The notes under the pieces are model-generated. The model was not told the DNA's origin and did no database searches. It saw only the letters and a program-made list of their open reading frames with translations. This document shows positions 54,622 to 63,840 of a DNA stretch of 64,000 nucleotides, one piece after another. Numbering within the stretch: position 1 is the first letter of the stretch; each line of letters opens with the position of its first letter. This DNA comes from Tricholoma matsutake (taxonomy: Eukaryota > Basidiomycota > Agaricomycetes > Agaricales > Tricholomataceae). The position numbers were made by a program, and so were the translations under genes. The stretch spans positions 1,364,001 to 1,428,000 of the forward strand of contig AP026542.1 in the NCBI GenBank assembly GCA_026075535.2, in the 5' to 3' direction.

Positions 54622-54741
54622 TCCACAAATCTCCATCTTGACTATTTTTGGGCTAGGACTGAGTGAGAGGTCAATCACATCACACACCAGTGAGGAAGGT
54701 GGCACCAGAGTTGGCCTGGGGATGGTCTCTGCACCAATTTC

Positions 54742-54958
54742 TATAAGGGCAACCTTAGAGGCCACTTAATTAGTGGACTAGCAAAGGGAAATCTGAAGTT
54801 AAAATTATGGTACATATTACAGGGAGTGGAGGTGCACCTAGCAAAGGGAAATCCAAAGAGAAAACTCTAAAGACCTTTGCCAATGCCCAGTATATGTGAA
54901 GACTGCAAAAATCAAATAATAATCTAAAAATAGAAAAGGCAGAGATAGGCAGATCAAA
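54742..54958 (-). repeat. Gypsy-C 3' LTR, partial
   Basis: Shares TATAAGGGCAACCTTAGAGG and CCAGTATATGTGAAGA with the full LTR at 60026-60405; homology ends at GGCAGATCA where RT sequence begins. It carries the same tandem duplication of the TAGCAAAGGGAAATC word as the solo LTR at 42423-42848. Confidence 0.88.
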
Positions 54959-54961
54959 AGT

Positions 54962-55672
54962 ATGAGGTTGTGGAAGATGTCATTCATCATGGTCTGAAAG
55001 GTGGCAGGACTATTAGTAAGGCCAAAGAACATGACAAGCAGTTCAAAAAGACCACAGTTGGTACAAAAGGCTGCCTTCCACTCATCTCCCTCCTTTACAT
55101 TATTGTAACCACAATGGATGTTGAGCTTGGTGAAGTATCGGGCTCCACAGAGCTGGTTCACAAGTTTGGAGATGAGAGGTAATGGGTAGCAATTTTTGAC
55201 TGATGTTGTTGAGCCTTTTGTAGTGTTAAACCAGTTGAAGTGAGCCATCCTTCTTCTTGACAAAGAAAAATGGAGAGGCCATGGATGACTTCAATGGTTG
55301 AATACATCCAGAGGCCAGGTGCTCATTGATGAACTGGTCAAGCTGTCACTGTTCTTCAGGAGAGAGAGGATAGACCTTGCAGGATGAAGGGGTTTTACTG
55401 GGGGTGAGTTCAATTGTGTGATCCCATGGCTTGTGCGCAGGGAGAGAGTCAAATGATTCCTTGGAGAACACATCCACAAACTCATGGAGACAAGGAAGGA
55501 AGGAATCAGTAGAGGATTTAGCAGCATAGTTTTTGTGGAAGGCCTCAGTGAGGCATTGGGATATGTTTGATGTAGCACACACCTTGTGCAATGGATGAAT
55601 CACAGTGTAGAAAATCCAATCTCCTTCCTCCAATTCCCTTGGCTCCTCATCATCATCATCTGAGTCTGGCAT
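54962..55672 (-). pseudogene. Gypsy-C reverse transcriptase (N-terminal half)
   Basis: The upstream linker has FHKNYAAKSSTDSFLPCLHE, VDVFSKESFDSLPAHKPWDH and VYPLSPEEQ. RT continues in changing frames with [16 protein letters not shown], a [11 protein letters not shown] motif, [30 protein letters not shown] and [18 protein letters not shown]. The first catalytic Asp (KLD in relatives) is Asn here. The YxDD-type motif is lost with the deletion. Stops near 55350 and 55220 are present. Confidence 0.85.
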
Positions 55673-55689
55673 CAGATCAGAAACCCCCC

Positions 55690-56160
55690 TAACTCCACCT
55701 CAGGCATTGGCAGGGGTCTAGCACAACACTTCTGAGTGCATAATACTGAGGCCCTTTGTCCATGGTGTTCTTGTCTGGCTTCTGTGAAACAAGTGTGACA
55801 GCCAGATGGACACTGGCTCATTGTAACCTCCCCAGTATGCCAGTTGACCTCTGGATTATGGTCTCAAAGCCACAGATAGCCCAAGATCACCTTCTGATTT
55901 CCTAACTGAGTGACAGCAAAAAGGGCACACTCACTATGATCTTTGTAATGGAGGACCAGGTCTACAACCACCAGCTTCGTTTTGGGACCCATCCACATTA
56001 TAACAGGTATTGGCTGCAAGAGTGAGTGAGTATTCAGGCGATGTTGTTGTGTGAGATGGGCATCGATGCAGAGACCAGTCACACCAGAGTCCAGGAGCGC
56101 AGAGACACCAAGTATCTGTCCAGTGTCAGTAGTCTGTAGTTCGATTGCTAGGTTCTGTTA
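55690..56160 (-). pseudogene. Gypsy-C protease domain
   Basis: LLDSGVTGLCIDAHLTQQHR (about 56100) is the retropepsin active site, with the common Gly-Ala replaced by Gly-Val. LVVVDLVLHYKDHSECALFAV and GNQKVILGYLWL follow, the second conserved motif. Just upstream the coding sequence is interrupted by the 56160-57290 insertion. Confidence 0.8.
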
Positions 56161-57290
56161 AAAGCTTAAGATGAATTCTACTAGTATATAACTGGAAGGA
56201 TGCCGAGTTTGGCAGCCTACACTAGACTTAGGTTTACTAAAAGACAGGATCAAATTATCTTTGTTGCATGGAAGTAGGAACCATAAGTTACTTACAAATA
56301 AAAGAATAGGAAGTTACTATACCTTCATTGCATGGAAGTAGGAATGAAGGTTAAGGAATAAAAAATAAGTAATATATAAGAAAAAGATCGACTGTGTAAG
56401 TAAAAGGCCACATCAAGCATAGTGTGTGATTTGGGAAGGCTGCATTGGGTGTAGTCACATAATAGGAAGGTACTGCATCGATAGGATACTGTCGGCACTG
56501 CTGGATGTGGATAAAAGGGTAATAAGGATGTATGGTGCCGTTGCCAGGATGCATGTCGCCGGTTGTTGTTGTCATATTTGCTGGTGGCTGTGCCAGCAGC
56601 AAGGGTGATTGTGTTGGCAATGTGTGTGGCTGTGTTGGCACCATGGGAGTGTGTTGGCGGCATAGGGCAGCCATAACTCACTGTAACACAGACATTGGTA
56701 TATCTGGTGTTGGTGAGTTGTTTATGTGCCATAGGTGGCTATGCTATCACTGGTGGCTGTGCCAGCACTGTGGAAGTGTGTAACAGTGGTGTAGTAATGT
56801 AACACAGACATTGGTATGTCTGGTGTTGGTGAGTTGTTTATGCACTGTAGGTGGCTGTGCTATTGCCAGTGGCTGTGTCAGTGGCAAGGGTGGTTGTGTC
56901 AGCAGTGTGTGTGGTGTGCCAGCGCCATGGAAGTGTGTAATGGCGGCGTAGGTAAATTAACTTGTTGTAATGTCATGAGTCTGTGGGGCCAGACTTACAA
57001 TAACATTAGTTGGTAACTCAAGTCAACTGTCTGCAACACACTTATAACACAGGTTTAATAATAGTAGTGTGTATTGCACTTTGGCCAAATCAATCCAGTG
57101 TCTAGTTTCCTAGACATAGTAGGAATCTGCATTTGTTTGGTCCTGTTGTGCCAGGAAACCATGAGGCATGAAAGTAGGTGTCCACCATATTGCATATGCA
57201 TTACCCCCTATGTCTGAGTCCAAGAATTGAAGTAATAGCTACAGTACAAAGCGAGATATGAAGTAAAGTAATTTCAGTCATAATATCTAC
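56160..57290. repeat. Insertion of unknown type in Gypsy-C with a 116-bp tandem repeat
   Basis: The pol reading stops at about 56160 and Gypsy-C linker sequence resumes near 57290. The DNA between encodes no recognisable domain. GTAACACAGACATTGGTA occurs at 56683 and again at 56799, the start of a 116-bp tandem duplication, within a GTG/CTG-rich stretch 56540-56950. Two more partial direct repeats (TGCATGGAAGTAGGAA at 56266 and 56330) lie at the left. No terminal repeats were found. Confidence 0.55.
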
Positions 57291-57636
57291 AATCTAACAA
57301 GTATAGTAACAAGTCTGTTGGACTATGTAGCAAGTGTTTCATCACAGTATTCAACAGGTTCAAGGAATGTGTAGAGGCAGTGGATGCAATGATATGTTTG
57401 CATGGTAGTTTGTGCTCCCATAATTTAATTTTGGGGTGTGGGGCAGAGTGAGAGATAGGAAGAGCAGGTACGTCTTCAGCCAACTTTGAAGGGTCAGAGA
57501 GGGGAACAGTCATGGAATTAGATTTGTCCTCTGGGAATTCAACTGACAAAACTTCAAAGTGGCAGCAAGGGTGTATGATTCACTCGCTGCAAATAGAAAA
57601 ATCCTGCTCCTCTACAACTTCTAACTTGATCTCCTC
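57291..57636 (-). pseudogene. Gypsy-C gag-protease linker
   Basis: The frame reads SVEFPEDKSNSMTVPLSDPS with a His/Pro-rich segment and, nearer the hAT element, acidic sequence (EEIKLEVVEEQDFSI-like, about 57636-57600). It has no catalytic motif and connects the knuckle side of gag with the protease. Confidence 0.6.
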
Positions 57637-58803
57637 TAGTGTTTCAAGGTTCAGTCCATAGGACTGAAGACCAAACTGGACCAAACTGTGGTTCGGTTAA
57701 CAGTTAACTCATTTCAAAAATGTTTGAAAACCATTATAAAACTGGTTGTAACTGGTCTTTTACACTTAGATTATATACCCTATAAAATAATAAAAGTAAT
57801 GTATAATAAGCTACCTACGAGGGGGGATTGCTTGCAAATTGGTGGGGTTTATATATGTTGCAGGGGTTGTACATATTTGTTCACAGTAAACGAACACATA
57901 CCTGTCGTCTTCATCACGTGTTGATGTGTTTGTTTACACAAAAAATAAAAGTTGCACCATTTGCAAGATGCCCATGACCACACAAACACACAACCACAAA
58001 GCAAGGGGACCAAATGACGAACGAACGTCGTTTGGGCCCCTGGGTATGTTCCTTTTACTTGATTTCTTTCTTTTACTAATTCACTAACTAATATTTATTC
58101 TTTTTAGTTTCTTGCCTGTTAATAATGACCCCTACCCATTCCCTATGCCACTGCTGTGAGCCTCTGCTCACAGGGTCGCAATGGGCCCCATTTCTGGACA
58201 ACGATGACATGGAGATGCTGCATCACACAGCACCACCACCCTGCCTGTGAGCCACTGCTTGTAGGGGGATATGGAGGTGCTGATGACAATGAAACAAATG
58301 GCAATGACGACAAGCCACAGCAACAACAAATGGCAGCAACAACAAATGGCAGCAACAATGAACGGCAGCAACAATGAATGGCAGCAACAATGAATGGCAG
58401 TGACAATGAATGGCGACGACAATGAACAGCAGCAATGACCAACAGTGCCAACACTGGACCCCCACCCTTGCTACAAATGAGAGGGTGGGGCTATTTCTTT
58501 TCATTTTCATTTTCAATATTTCATTCTGTATGTAGCTACACTGCATTGCTGTGAGCAACTGCTCACAGGATGCTTATGTATTTATTTTATTTTGTATACA
58601 CAATTATATTTAGTTAGCTGTAAAAAAATGGGGGGAAAACCAGTTAAAACCAGTTTTTTGGACTGTAACCGAACTGATAGGACTGGTCCTAATCAGTTTG
58701 GTTATGGTCTACATCACTTGGGCTTGCAGTCTGGACTGGTTATGGTCCTGGTTAACCCACTTTGGGGTCGAAAAACTGGACCAAACTGGACCTTAAAACA
58801 CTA
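57637..58803. mobile_element. hAT-type non-autonomous element (1167 bp), complete
   Basis: Ends TAGTGTTTCAAGGTTCAGTC and the inverted ...GGACCTTAAAACACTA; TSD ATCTCCTC at 57629-57636 and 58804-58811, perfect. It is the complete version of the element at 5400-6520, reversed. It contains hairpin-I copies at 58154-58173, 58245-58264 and 58549-58568, a C/G-rich hairpin (58461-58489), an intron-like segment (GTATGTTCC at 58044 to TTTTTAG at 58107, with CACTAACTAAT as branch site) and a degenerate GGCAGCAACAATGAAT minisatellite (58310-58420). Between intron and minisatellite a short frame reads CHCCEPLLTGSQW. Confidence 0.93.
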
Positions 58804-59862
58804 ATCTCCTCTGCAACCTGATTGTTCACTTCCTTGACATCTACAAGTGCCAACAGGTCCTGAAGGAGTTCATCTCGCTCCTCGGGGGTGAGCCTGATAA
58901 TGGGGACATGCTCTGGCCATGTGCCCAGTTTCCCCACAGTGGTAGCAGATGTTTAACCTATGTGCATGACTATGGGCTGCATCAACATCCATTGGTACAG
59001 GGGCACTAATGGCTGGTGCAGGAGTCTGACGGACAGGAATGGGGTTAGGGTGGGGGAGGGTTTGATTGAAGGTGTAGGACACATGAGTGGTAGTTGGAGC
59101 ATGGAATGCAGCATTAAATGCCACATTTGTGAGTCAGTTCTCATCACAGAGTGAAGCAGCCTCATACCAAGCATAGATATCATTGTCTGCTGGGTGCCCT
59201 TCCAACATCTGTGCAATCTGGTCTTGAATCTCTCGATTGAGACCCCATCAGAACCTCACCACCACTGGTAGCACACTCCCATATCCTGCCATGTCCACCA
59301 AGTCCTTAGACTCATCGATTTAATCATCCATAGATCAATGTGCCTGATGGTAAGAGGATGACTCAAGCCATGTCACTGCTCAGTGGCACTCATTGAGGAA
59401 AAAAAAGTGGCAGACAAACTCTGCTCAAAAGTCACCCCAAGTGGAGAAAGGTAGAGCACCAAGCTCTTTAGTTTGGCACAGAATACAGTCCACATAGAGA
59501 TAGGCACATTCAGATTTCATGTATGTGAAGGCCCAATAAATTTTTGCAGCATCGTTGACAAATTGATGTGACTGGAGACTGATGTACAACTCACAGGAAT
59601 TAAGGAATGCATGCCCCTGTGCATGCACACCATCAAATTTGGCAGGGGGTTACAGTTTGATCTGGGCATGCTCCTTAATGGGCATGGTAGGCAGGCATGT
59701 TGTTATTGGGTGCACTTGGAGTCATAATGGGGGGAATATTGGTTGTGGAGCTAGTCTGAAGGATTCTGACAAAGTTTTCAATCATAGATTTAAGTGAATC
59801 AATTTGCACGCATATTCCATAATGTTGCTTTCAAGCGTGTCAAGGTGCTCTGATGCATCCAT
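58804..59862 (-). pseudogene. Gypsy-C gag with CCHC knuckle
   Basis: From Met 59862 the frame gives MDASEHLDTLESNIM, later PPAKFDGV, AQGHAFLNSCELYISL, WAFTYMKSECAYLYVD and a capsid body decayed by stops around 59300-59420. The last part reads AFNAAFHAPTTTHVSYTFN, a Pro-rich stretch, the knuckle CYHCGETGHMARAC (about 58960-58919), and EHVPIIRLTPEERDELLQDL up to the hAT insertion. The insertion site lies after the knuckle in the Glu-rich linker. Confidence 0.8.
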
Positions 59863-60025
59863 GGCGCTAGGGTGCATTAAGCAAAAATGGCAGTGCACTG
59901 AAGGCAGGAGTCTTGGTAATGGTGTGTAGGGAGTCTATGGAGCTCTGGGAAGCATCGTCCACTCTGTGCCTGCCTATCTTAGGCATTGTGTTTGCAATTT
60001 TGGGCCTTAGGAGAGAGTTTTCTAC

Positions 60026-60405
60026 TATAAGGGCAACCTTAGAGGCCACTTAATCAGTGGACTAGCAAAGGGAAATCCAAAGAGAAAACTCTGAGGACCC
60101 CTTTGCCAATGCCCAGTATATGTGAAGATTGCAAAAATCACATAATAGTCTAAAAATAGAAAAGGCGGAAATAGGCAGATCAAGGCTGCTGAATGACATC
60201 ATACAAAGGGGTAGATGTTGGAAAGGGTACTCTGCCTCTAAATATCAAACTGTCAACATGCACAAATGTGATAGAAAGGGAAATTAGTAATAAAATAAGG
60301 AAAAATCATAGAAAATGAAGAATAGGAGGAAATGAAGTGAGGAAAAATACAGGATGAACATAAAAAATAGGAGAAACACATGGGGCACCCCCTAGTCCCC
60401 TTACA
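60026..60405 (-). repeat. Gypsy-C 5' LTR
   Basis: 380 bp, TATAAGGGCAACC...GTCCCCTTACA on plus, so TGTAAGGG on the element's strand. The terminal TA at the left is one transition from CA. The sequence matches the solo LTR at 42423-42848. Confidence 0.88.
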
Positions 60406-60547
60406 ATTTACAAGTTTAGAAGTGATGAGGAGGCATAAAAAATTAGCTAATTCTGTGAGGTGGCATGATTTCGAGCATATGGTGCCACATCAATGCGACC
60501 TCATCACTTCTAAACTTGGAAGTTGGTGCACAGACCATCCCGAGGCC

Positions 60548-61322
60548 TAGTGTTCGAGGGTCCAGTTCATAGGACCGAAAAAAAGACCAAAACTGGACTG
60601 AATAGGACCAGAAAAGACTAGATCAGAGGTCTATTTATGGACCAGTCTTTTGCAGTCCAGTTAACAGTCTTTCATTTTTGAAAATTATCATAAAGCTGCA
60701 AAAGACTGATTTAAACCTGTTGAGACTGGTCTCATTGTAAGACTATATTGTACCATGTTCCCACACATATAATGCAGTAAATTCGATCCCTGGGTCATCA
60801 AAAACAGTTAAGAATTGAGCAAGATATAACCAAATACAGTTGTGTACAAGTATTTTGTTGTGCCAAATTGACATTGATTGTATCTCACTCATATTTCAAT
60901 CATTTTCTTCATTCAATGGGTGAATATGGGGCATATATGTAGTATAATATTCTCACCATCAATAATTGTAGGGTATGCATCACATAATCTATGGTTGTCA
61001 GATTACATTTTGCCCAAGTCTTCAGCAAATGTCATTTTGTTTTGGTCATAGCTACATCAAATCTTTATGAAATCTCTCAAAAGTTAGACCAAGAGATGGG
61101 AGTTTACAGTGTATATCACACCATATAATCCTTTCAAGGTTCCGAGTAGTATTTCTGGAGATACAGATGGTTTATATTGGTATGACAAATTTCATAACAA
61201 AAAACTGGTCCTAGGAAGTCCGGTTTAGTCCTCCAAACATTGGGGACAGTCCTAGACCAGTTTTGGCTGTGGTCTTTTAATTTTGGTCAAAAAACTGGAC
61301 TGGACTGGACCCTTTAACACTT
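60548..61322. mobile_element. hAT-type non-autonomous element (775 bp)
   Basis: Starts TAGTGTTCGAGGGTCCAGTT, ends GACTGGACCCTTTAACACTT (last base T instead of A). TSD CCGAGGCC (60540-60547) and CCCAGGCC (61323-61330), one mismatch. The interior is related to the 52870 and 62191 copies but more divergent. It inserted at the outer edge of the foldback that holds Gypsy-C. Confidence 0.88.
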
Positions 61323-61429
61323 CCCAGGCCTATATAACCCCCCCTTCCAATTTCGCTTTTTTGATCCCCTGGGTTTGCCCCCTTCTTGTCCCCTCTTACA
61401 TAAGTATTAGTACACTACTTATTAGTATA

Positions 61430-61693
61430 TTAGTGTTTGTAGTGTATGATACTAATTGTAGTAGTGTTTTTAGTATATGATAATAGTAGTTGTAGTGCAT
61501 GAAATTAGTTAGAGTATCCTTTGTAGTTGTAGTATACTTGTAACTGGTTAAGACCAGCCTTAACCAGTCTTTAGCAGTCTTTGTATGCATATAATAATGT
61601 ATGGACCAAGACTGCAGGTCTGGTATTAATTGGTTACAGTCTGGTCCAGTCCATGGTCTTTTGTGGTCTTCTTGACCAGACCTTCAAACTCTA
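61430..61693. mobile_element. Decayed hAT-type fragment
   Basis: The right part contains AACTGGTTAAGACCAGCC, GGTCCAGTCCATGG-like words and ends CCTTCAAACTCTA at 61693. A TAGTGTTTGTAG at 61430 may be the other end. No TSD is evident, and AT-rich TAGTAT repeats fill 61400-61520. Confidence 0.4.
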
Positions 61694-61860
61694 TTGAGGC
61701 CTTGCTCACAGATGGTTTTGGGTGGCTCACCATCTTTGTCCCAGAAGCAGACTTGGACCTGATGCTTGAGGCACACTTGTTCTGACTGCTTGAAGTCTTC
61801 TTGCACATGTCAGATAGCTCATCTTTCACTGACTTTTCATATAGTCCATCCTGAGACTAC
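61694..61860 (-). pseudogene. Ser/Lys-rich coding fragment
   Basis: The minus frame reads VKDELSDMCKKTSSSQNKCA and SHPKPSVSKAS, then is cut by the hAT fragment. It is a basic, Ser-rich segment like the linkers in the AT-hook gene at 29257-31237. No domain is recognised. Confidence 0.35.
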
Positions 61861-61899
61861 AAAGCAAACCATTACATACCACCTGTCAATGTTCTTGAC

Positions 61900-63345
61900 T
61901 GTACAAATGGCCAAACCCAAGACCAAATGTGGCAACTCCAAGAGCAATTTCTTCTGGATGGGGAATGGGACACTATGAAAGCACAAGTTATAGCCAAAGT
62001 CAACTCAATACTCAAGCCTGCAACCATCAGTTATGATGACTATGACATCACCTTTGCTATTCCATGCTAGTCACCTCAACCAATGGTCCTCAATGATGAT
62101 GATAAATACCTGTACATGGTAGAACATGCACTCAAGGCAAAGTCAGGCCCATCTGCAAAGATTGTGATCATGGCTAAGGTTCAGGAGAAGTAGGGTTCAC
62201 AGGTCCAGTCCATAGGACCAAAAAAAAGACTGGAACTGGATGGAATTGGACCAGAAAAGACTGGACCAGAGGTGTATTTATGGACCAGTCTTTGCAGTCC
62301 AGTTGCTGGTCTTTCATTTTGAAAAATATAGTAAGACCAATGAAAAACAGGTCTTTTGTCCCGAAATGTGTTTGACCTTACTCCCATACATATTTAATTT
62401 ATTTTCGGTCCCTGGATCATCAAAAATGGTTAAGAATTGGTTGAGATATGACCAAAAACATTTTTGTATGAGTATTTTGTATTGCTTATTACCTGAGTTA
62501 TAATTTTTTTGAATATAACAACAACACACCTGATCATCTGTACCACGTGATTCTATTGACTTAACAGCCCAAATGAGTTGTGACTACAAACTACAAACTA
62601 CAAACCACAACTTGAATGCATGTCCTTTCAATTTTGGCCATATCTCAGTTAAATCTTGGCAGAATTCCTTAAAGCTAGACCAATCTATGGGGAATTACAA
62701 TATCTATCTGTTAATTTAATATATATAGGGTATTGGTTATAATTGTTGAGATACATATGGGTTATTTCCTATGAGAAAGTTCATGACAAAAGACCAGTCT
62801 GAACCAGTTTGGTCCATGGACTGATTAGGACCAGTATTAAATGGTCTGGTCGTGGTCCCTCACTGTCTGGGTCAGTCATAGACTGGATGCAGTTGCCAGT
62901 TGCCCCATTTGGAAGTCAAAAACCAGACCAGACTGGACCTTAAACACTAAGGAGAAGAAGGTTAGACTATCTTGTGTGATGTATGGCACACAACATGACA
63001 TTTTAACAGAAGTCAGATAGGAAGGGCAAGGAGAATGTGATTGTAGTGAAGAGTCTGATGGTGAAGGGGAGAAATGAAATAAAAAACATGGCAAAGGTTC
63101 AAAGGTGAGCATCTGCATAAGTTTTATTATTCATGCATTGAACTGGCACTTTTTCAGATTTGAAATGCAAAGCAGATACTACCTGGCAACAAGGCAATGA
63201 ATGATCAGATAGGCCTCCTGAGAGAGTGGTGGAGATGCCCTATGCCAGGTGGAAAATGCAGAAGAAATACTGCTTTGTTCAGGCACTATGGGGCCTGCAG
63301 AGTAGGAAACCCATCCCACATTTCACACCTTTGAATAGTGTAAAT
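61900..63345 (+). pseudogene. Relative of the AT-hook accessory gene, split by a hAT element
   Basis: The frame reads MKAQVIAKVNSILKPATISY with DDYDITFAIP, then LNDDDKYLYMVEHALKAKSG and IVIMAKVQEK, stops at the hAT element 62191-62949 and continues with KVRLSCVMYGTQ, a decayed linker, and REWWRCPMPGGKCRRNTAL with FRHYGACRVGNPSH. The order (a beta-rich domain, then a W-x-C-x4-GG-x-C zinc-finger-like region) parallels the second gene of the Tc1/mariner element. Stops at 62068, 63018 and elsewhere show decay. Function unknown. Confidence 0.45.
62191..62949 (+). mobile_element. hAT-type non-autonomous element (759 bp)
   Basis: Ends TAGGGTTCACAGGTCCAGTC and GACTGGACCTTAAACACTA; TSD AGGAGAAG at 62183-62190 and 62950-62957, perfect. 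The interior closely matches 52870-53693 (GGTCCCTGGATCATC, TTGAGATATGACC, ACTACAAACTACAAACC). No ORF. Confidence 0.94.
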
Positions 63346-63379
63346 TGATATATTTATGGTATAGTTTTCATGTATTGAT

Positions 63380-63840
63380 AAACCCCAGAATGGAATAAGT
63401 TTCATCAGGAGTTGGAATGAAAATCTACCCCTAAGAGGAGTGAAAAAGGAGGTTTTTTTCTGTATGCAAGGGATGAGTCAATGGGATGAAAACCTCCCAA
63501 ATTTTGTCCCCAGTTCATCCCACACCAAATTCATCCCATGGGATGGTTTTCATCTTTATATGGGCAAACATAACACTCCTCTACATGGGCTGAATTTCAT
63601 CAACTGTAAGGGGAATGAAAGAAGGAATTTCCCCCCCCCCCTCCAATTTAAGGGTGTCAAAGGGATGAATTCCTCACAGAATTTGTTCTAATTCATACTG
63701 TACCAAATCCATCCCATGGGTTGTTTTCATCTTTATATGGGCAAGAATAACAACCTCTACCCAGGTTGAATTTCATCAACTTTCCAGGTTCTTTGAGAGT
63801 GGAAGAATTCATCCACTTTATGTAGTAGTTTTATCAACAG
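63380..63840. repeat. Direct repeat with 177-bp period
   Basis: TTTTCATCTTTATATGGGCA occurs at 63547 and 63724, embedded in two similar units that also share ATCCCATGGG and TTGAATTTCATCAACT. Multiple GGGATGAA/TTCATCCC words make inverted pairs. A C run lies at 63633-63642. No coding potential was supported; it may be a decayed MITE pair. From 63841 to 64000 nothing was recognised. Confidence 0.6.

Larger units (their letters stand above)
52560..54740 (-). pseudogene. Unknown ORF split by two hAT copies
   Basis: Three pieces read in one frame on minus when the two hAT elements are left out: about 54740-54622, 53783-53694 and 52869-52620. They show RWRFVDKPP, then MQNPDELWKGNCVLVSENS, then WPDYMFAQDMAQAFRIMGKG with VEEVFYPVRFVKGTWY. 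I do not recognise the family. In-frame stops near 54650 and 53770 show that it was already decaying or includes an intron. The Trp-rich, polar character suggests a soluble protein, possibly from another transposon. Confidence 0.45.
54742..60405 (-). mobile_element. Gypsy-C: Ty3/Gypsy element, internally deleted
   Basis: On minus: 5' LTR 60026-60405, gag 59862-58804, protease near 56140-55864, RT to 54962, then directly a partial 3' LTR 54742-54958. RNase H and integrase are gone; the deletion joins the RT palm to the LTR. Flanks ATTTC (54737-54741) and ATTTA (60406-60410) are a 5-bp TSD with one change. A hAT element (57637-58803) and an unidentified 1.1-kb insertion (about 56160-57290) lie inside. 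Confidence 0.85.
54700..60547. repeat. Older foldback element split by Gypsy-C
   Basis: The left arm GGATGGTCTCTGCACCAATTT (about 54718-54740) and, on the other side of Gypsy-C, CAAGTTTAGAAGTGATGAGG (60411-60430) are together the inverted complement of the continuous right arm 60507-60545 (CCTCATCACTTCTAAACTTG...GTGCACAGACCATCC). Excising Gypsy-C therefore restores a palindromic element. Confidence 0.75.
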
